A stretch of 32,470 nucleotides of DNA from Clostridium sp. MCC353. Lineage in GTDB: Bacteria; Bacillota; Clostridia; Lachnospirales; Lachnospiraceae. Numbering within the stretch: the first letter of the stretch is position 1; every line of letters begins with the position of its first letter. Both the position numbers and the translations under genes were made by a program. The stretch covers positions 1 to 32,470 of the forward strand of contig NZ_WQPN01000007.1 of the NCBI RefSeq assembly GCF_018785315.1, given 5' to 3'. Below are positions 30,704-32,470 of the stretch, piece after piece. The notes under the pieces were generated by a model, which ran no database searches, was not told where the DNA came from, and saw nothing but the letters and a program-made list of their open reading frames with translations.

Positions 30704-32229
30704 AACAATCCATTAGAACCAGATTCACCCTGATCTTTGTGGGCTTGTCCGCACTGACTCTGGTTGCAATCTGGTGTGTCAATAACCTTTGCCTGGAAAG
30801 CTTTTATATGATGGACAAACTGCGGGTTTTGGAACGGGTATATGAACGGTTTGACCAGTTGGTCCTGGAAAAAGCAGGAGAAGGCAGAACTTTGATTGAA
30901 GATTTTGAAGACAGCGAGGATACGGATGCCGATTATCTGGGAGACGTGGCCCTTCTTTTAAAAATGGTGGCGGAACATTACAATATATCTATTGTGGTTT
31001 CCGATAGTGTGACGGGCGACACCATCCTTCCGTCCGCAAGAGACGGCGCATTTCTGGCAGATAAGGCACAGCGTTATATATTAGGTTATGATATGCCCAG
31101 GACGGAAGTCCTGAAAAGGGCGGAGAATTTCACCATACAAAAGGCTTATGACAACCGGTCCAAATCATTTTACCTGGAAAGCTGGGGATATTTTTCCGAT
31201 AACAGGACCACCTTTATCATGTCCACGCCCCTTGCCAGCATCAGGGAAAGCGTGGCTGTTTCCAACCGTTTTCTGGCTTATGTGGGTTCGCTGGCAATGA
31301 TTTTGAGCTGTATGGTGGTCTATTTAACCACCCGGAAGGTGACTTCACCGATTCTGAAACTGGCCTCTCTTTCTGAAAAAATGTCTCATCTGGATTTCGA
31401 CGCCAAATATGAAGGCAGCGCCCAGGATGAGATCGGAGTGCTTGGAAAAAGCATGAATGTCCTGTCCGATAAGCTGAAGGAAACCATCGGCGAGCTGAAA
31501 TCCGCCAATCTGGAACTGCAGAAGGACATTGAAGAGAAGATTCAGATTGATGAAATGCGGAAGGAATTTATCGCCAACGTATCCCATGAGCTGAAAACGC
31601 CTATCGCCCTGATCCAGGGCTATGCGGAAGGCCTGACAGAGGGAATGTGCGAGGATAAGGAGAGCCGGGATTACTACTGTGAAGTGATCATGGATGAGGC
31701 CAACAAGATGAATAAAATGGTCCGCCAGCTTCTGACTTTAACCGCCCTGGAATTCGGCAACGATGCGGCGGTGATGGAGCGGTTTGACCTTACAGAGCTG
31801 ATCCGTGGAGTCCTGTCCTCGGCCAGGATCCTGATACAGCAGAAACAGGCCGATGTGGAATTCAACGCGGAACACCCGGTTTACGTCTGGGCCGACGAGT
31901 TTAAGATTGAAGAAGTGATTACCAATTACCTGAACAACGCCCTGAATCATCTGGACGGAGAAAAGAAAATCCGCATCCGCATGGAACAGGAAAATAACGA
32001 GATCCGTGTCTATGTCCGCAACACCGGCCACCCTATCCCGGAAGAAGACCTGCCCAACATCTGGACCAAGTTCTTCAAAGTGGACAAAGCCAGAACCAGG
32101 GAGTACGGCGGCAGCGGCATCGGGCTGTCGATTGTGAAGGCCATCATGGATTCCCACCATAAGGAATGCGGAGTGCATAACGTTGAAGATGGGGTGGAGT
32201 TTTGGTTTGCGTTGGATATCTTTATTTAG
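30700..32229 (+). CDS. Membrane sensor histidine kinase (HAMP, HisKA, HATPase)
   Basis: The product is 509 aa. Two transmembrane helices (about 8-27 and 189-210) bracket an extracytoplasmic sensor region of about 160 residues with no family I recognise. HAMP follows (about 211-263). The HisKA H-box is ANVSHELKTPIALIQGYAEG, with phospho-His296. The ATPase domain has N-box NYLNNALNHL (409-418), G1 NTGHPI (441-446), F-box FFKVDKA and G2 GGSGIGLSIVK (470-480). All catalytic boxes are intact. It is coupled to the response regulator by an ATGA overlap. The signal is not evident from sequence. Confidence 0.95.
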   Translation: MKQSIRTRFTLIFVGLSALTLVAIWCVNNLCLESFYMMDKLRVLERVYERFDQLVLEKAGEGRTLIEDFEDSEDTDADYLGDVALLLKMVAEHYNISIVVSDSVTGDTILPSARDGAFLADKAQRYILGYDMPRTEVLKRAENFTIQKAYDNRSKSFYLESWGYFSDNRTTFIMSTPLASIRESVAVSNRFLAYVGSLAMILSCMVVYLTTRKVTSPILKLASLSEKMSHLDFDAKYEGSAQDEIGVLGKSMNVLSDKLKETIGELKSANLELQKDIEEKIQIDEMRKEFIANVSHELKTPIALIQGYAEGLTEGMCEDKESRDYYCEVIMDEANKMNKMVRQLLTLTALEFGNDAAVMERFDLTELIRGVLSSARILIQQKQADVEFNAEHPVYVWADEFKIEEVITNYLNNALNHLDGEKKIRIRMEQENNEIRVYVRNTGHPIPEEDLPNIWTKFFKVDKARTREYGGSGIGLSIVKAIMDSHHKECGVHNVEDGVEFWFALDIFI

Positions 32230-32384
32230 TTGATTAGCAAGAGTAACGCCCTGAATCCTGGGAATGGGGACGGATGGGGGGCGGAGGCCTGCTTGGAGGC
32301 TTGACGCCGGGCGGAGCCGGAATCCGTTGGCGATGAAAACCGGCTTCCAACCGTAAGTGAAACTAAGGCCACAGGGACGGAAAA

Positions 32385-32426
32385 AGACGGTCAGAAACTG
32401 ATTTGGTTTTCAGTTTCTGCCCGTCT
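32385..32426. repeat. Inverted repeat downstream of the histidine kinase
   Basis: Arms 32385-32401 and 32410-32426 (17 bp, one mismatch) enclose an 8-nt loop. It may be the transcription end of the two-component operon, though no T-run follows. The preceding stretch 32230-32384 is G-rich and holds no ORF I would call. Confidence 0.6.
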
Positions 32427-32432
32427 CGTATA

Positions 32433-32470
32433 ATAAGTTTATAGCCAAGTAAAACAGGCTATAAACTTAT
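32433..32470. repeat. Perfect 14-bp inverted repeat at the window end
   Basis: ATAAGTTTATAGCC (32433-32446) and GGCTATAAACTTAT (32457-32470) are exact reverse complements with a 10-nt loop. The element reaches the last base and may extend further; its role cannot be judged from this window. Confidence 0.7.

Noticed and set aside
32230-32400. Cobalamin riboswitch in the G-rich end region
   Set aside because: GGCCACAGG is only superficially like the B12 box; the rest of the consensus is missing and the strand leads out of the window.
1-32470. tRNA or rRNA genes
   Set aside because: No cloverleaf with a CCA-proximal acceptor or TTCGANNC arm, and no rRNA-like block, was recognised in the intergenic regions; a tRNAscan run would be decisive.

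Overview
The window looks like a chromosomal segment of an anaerobic, corrinoid-producing Firmicute, most likely Lachnospiraceae (Clostridium cluster XIVa; Hungatella/Enterocloster/Lacrimispora-like). The reasons are strong AGGAGG-type ribosome sites, an early-cobalt (anaerobic) cobalamin pathway, radical-SAM HemZ, and the rel - MBL hydrolase - hemZ - hisS - aspS order usual for clostridia. The species assignment is inference.

Region 1 (about 1-10083, all +) is the first half of a cobalamin cluster: cobI/cbiL, cbiH, cobS, cbiB, cbiK, cbiF, a three-enzyme fusion hemC-cobA-hemD, cbiP and cbiC. Region 2 (10102-11361, -) is a PocR-domain AraC-family regulator in the middle of the cluster. Region 3 (11493-19969, +) is the second half: a corrinoid-protein reductive activator (MetH-activation-like + [2Fe-2S] + ASKHA domains), cbiD, a cbiJ-cbiE-cbiT fusion, a cobU-sirC fusion, cobD and hemB. 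Together the two halves encode porphobilinogen synthesis, uroporphyrinogen III, precorrin-2, sirohydrochlorin, cobalt insertion, most corrin-ring steps, amidation to cobyric acid, aminopropanol-phosphate attachment and nucleotide-loop assembly. cbiG, cbiA, a cob(I)alamin adenosyltransferase, cobT, cobC and cobalt transport genes are not in the window. I see no cobalamin riboswitch.

Region 4 (20086-27809, +) is housekeeping: rel ((p)ppGpp synthetase/hydrolase) with a good sigma-A-type promoter and a terminator at its 3' end, an MBL-fold hydrolase, hemZ, hisS and aspS. Region 5 (27821-29801, +) holds an AEC-family transporter and kduI, followed by a strong terminator. Region 6 (30026-32229, +) is an OmpR-type two-component system. 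The last 240 bases have no gene but contain two inverted repeats.

The most unusual part is the non-coding DNA of the cobalamin cluster. Several spacers are built from short tandem repeats or runs of small hairpins (18-bp, 13-bp and 16-bp units), or from duplicated 3' ends of the preceding gene. Three of them carry tiny ORFs in exact stop-start register with a neighbouring gene. A family of perfect long palindromes with a shared 18-bp core occurs at 1-56 and 24559-24660. Four multi-enzyme or multi-domain fusions, including CobU-SirC, compress the pathway.
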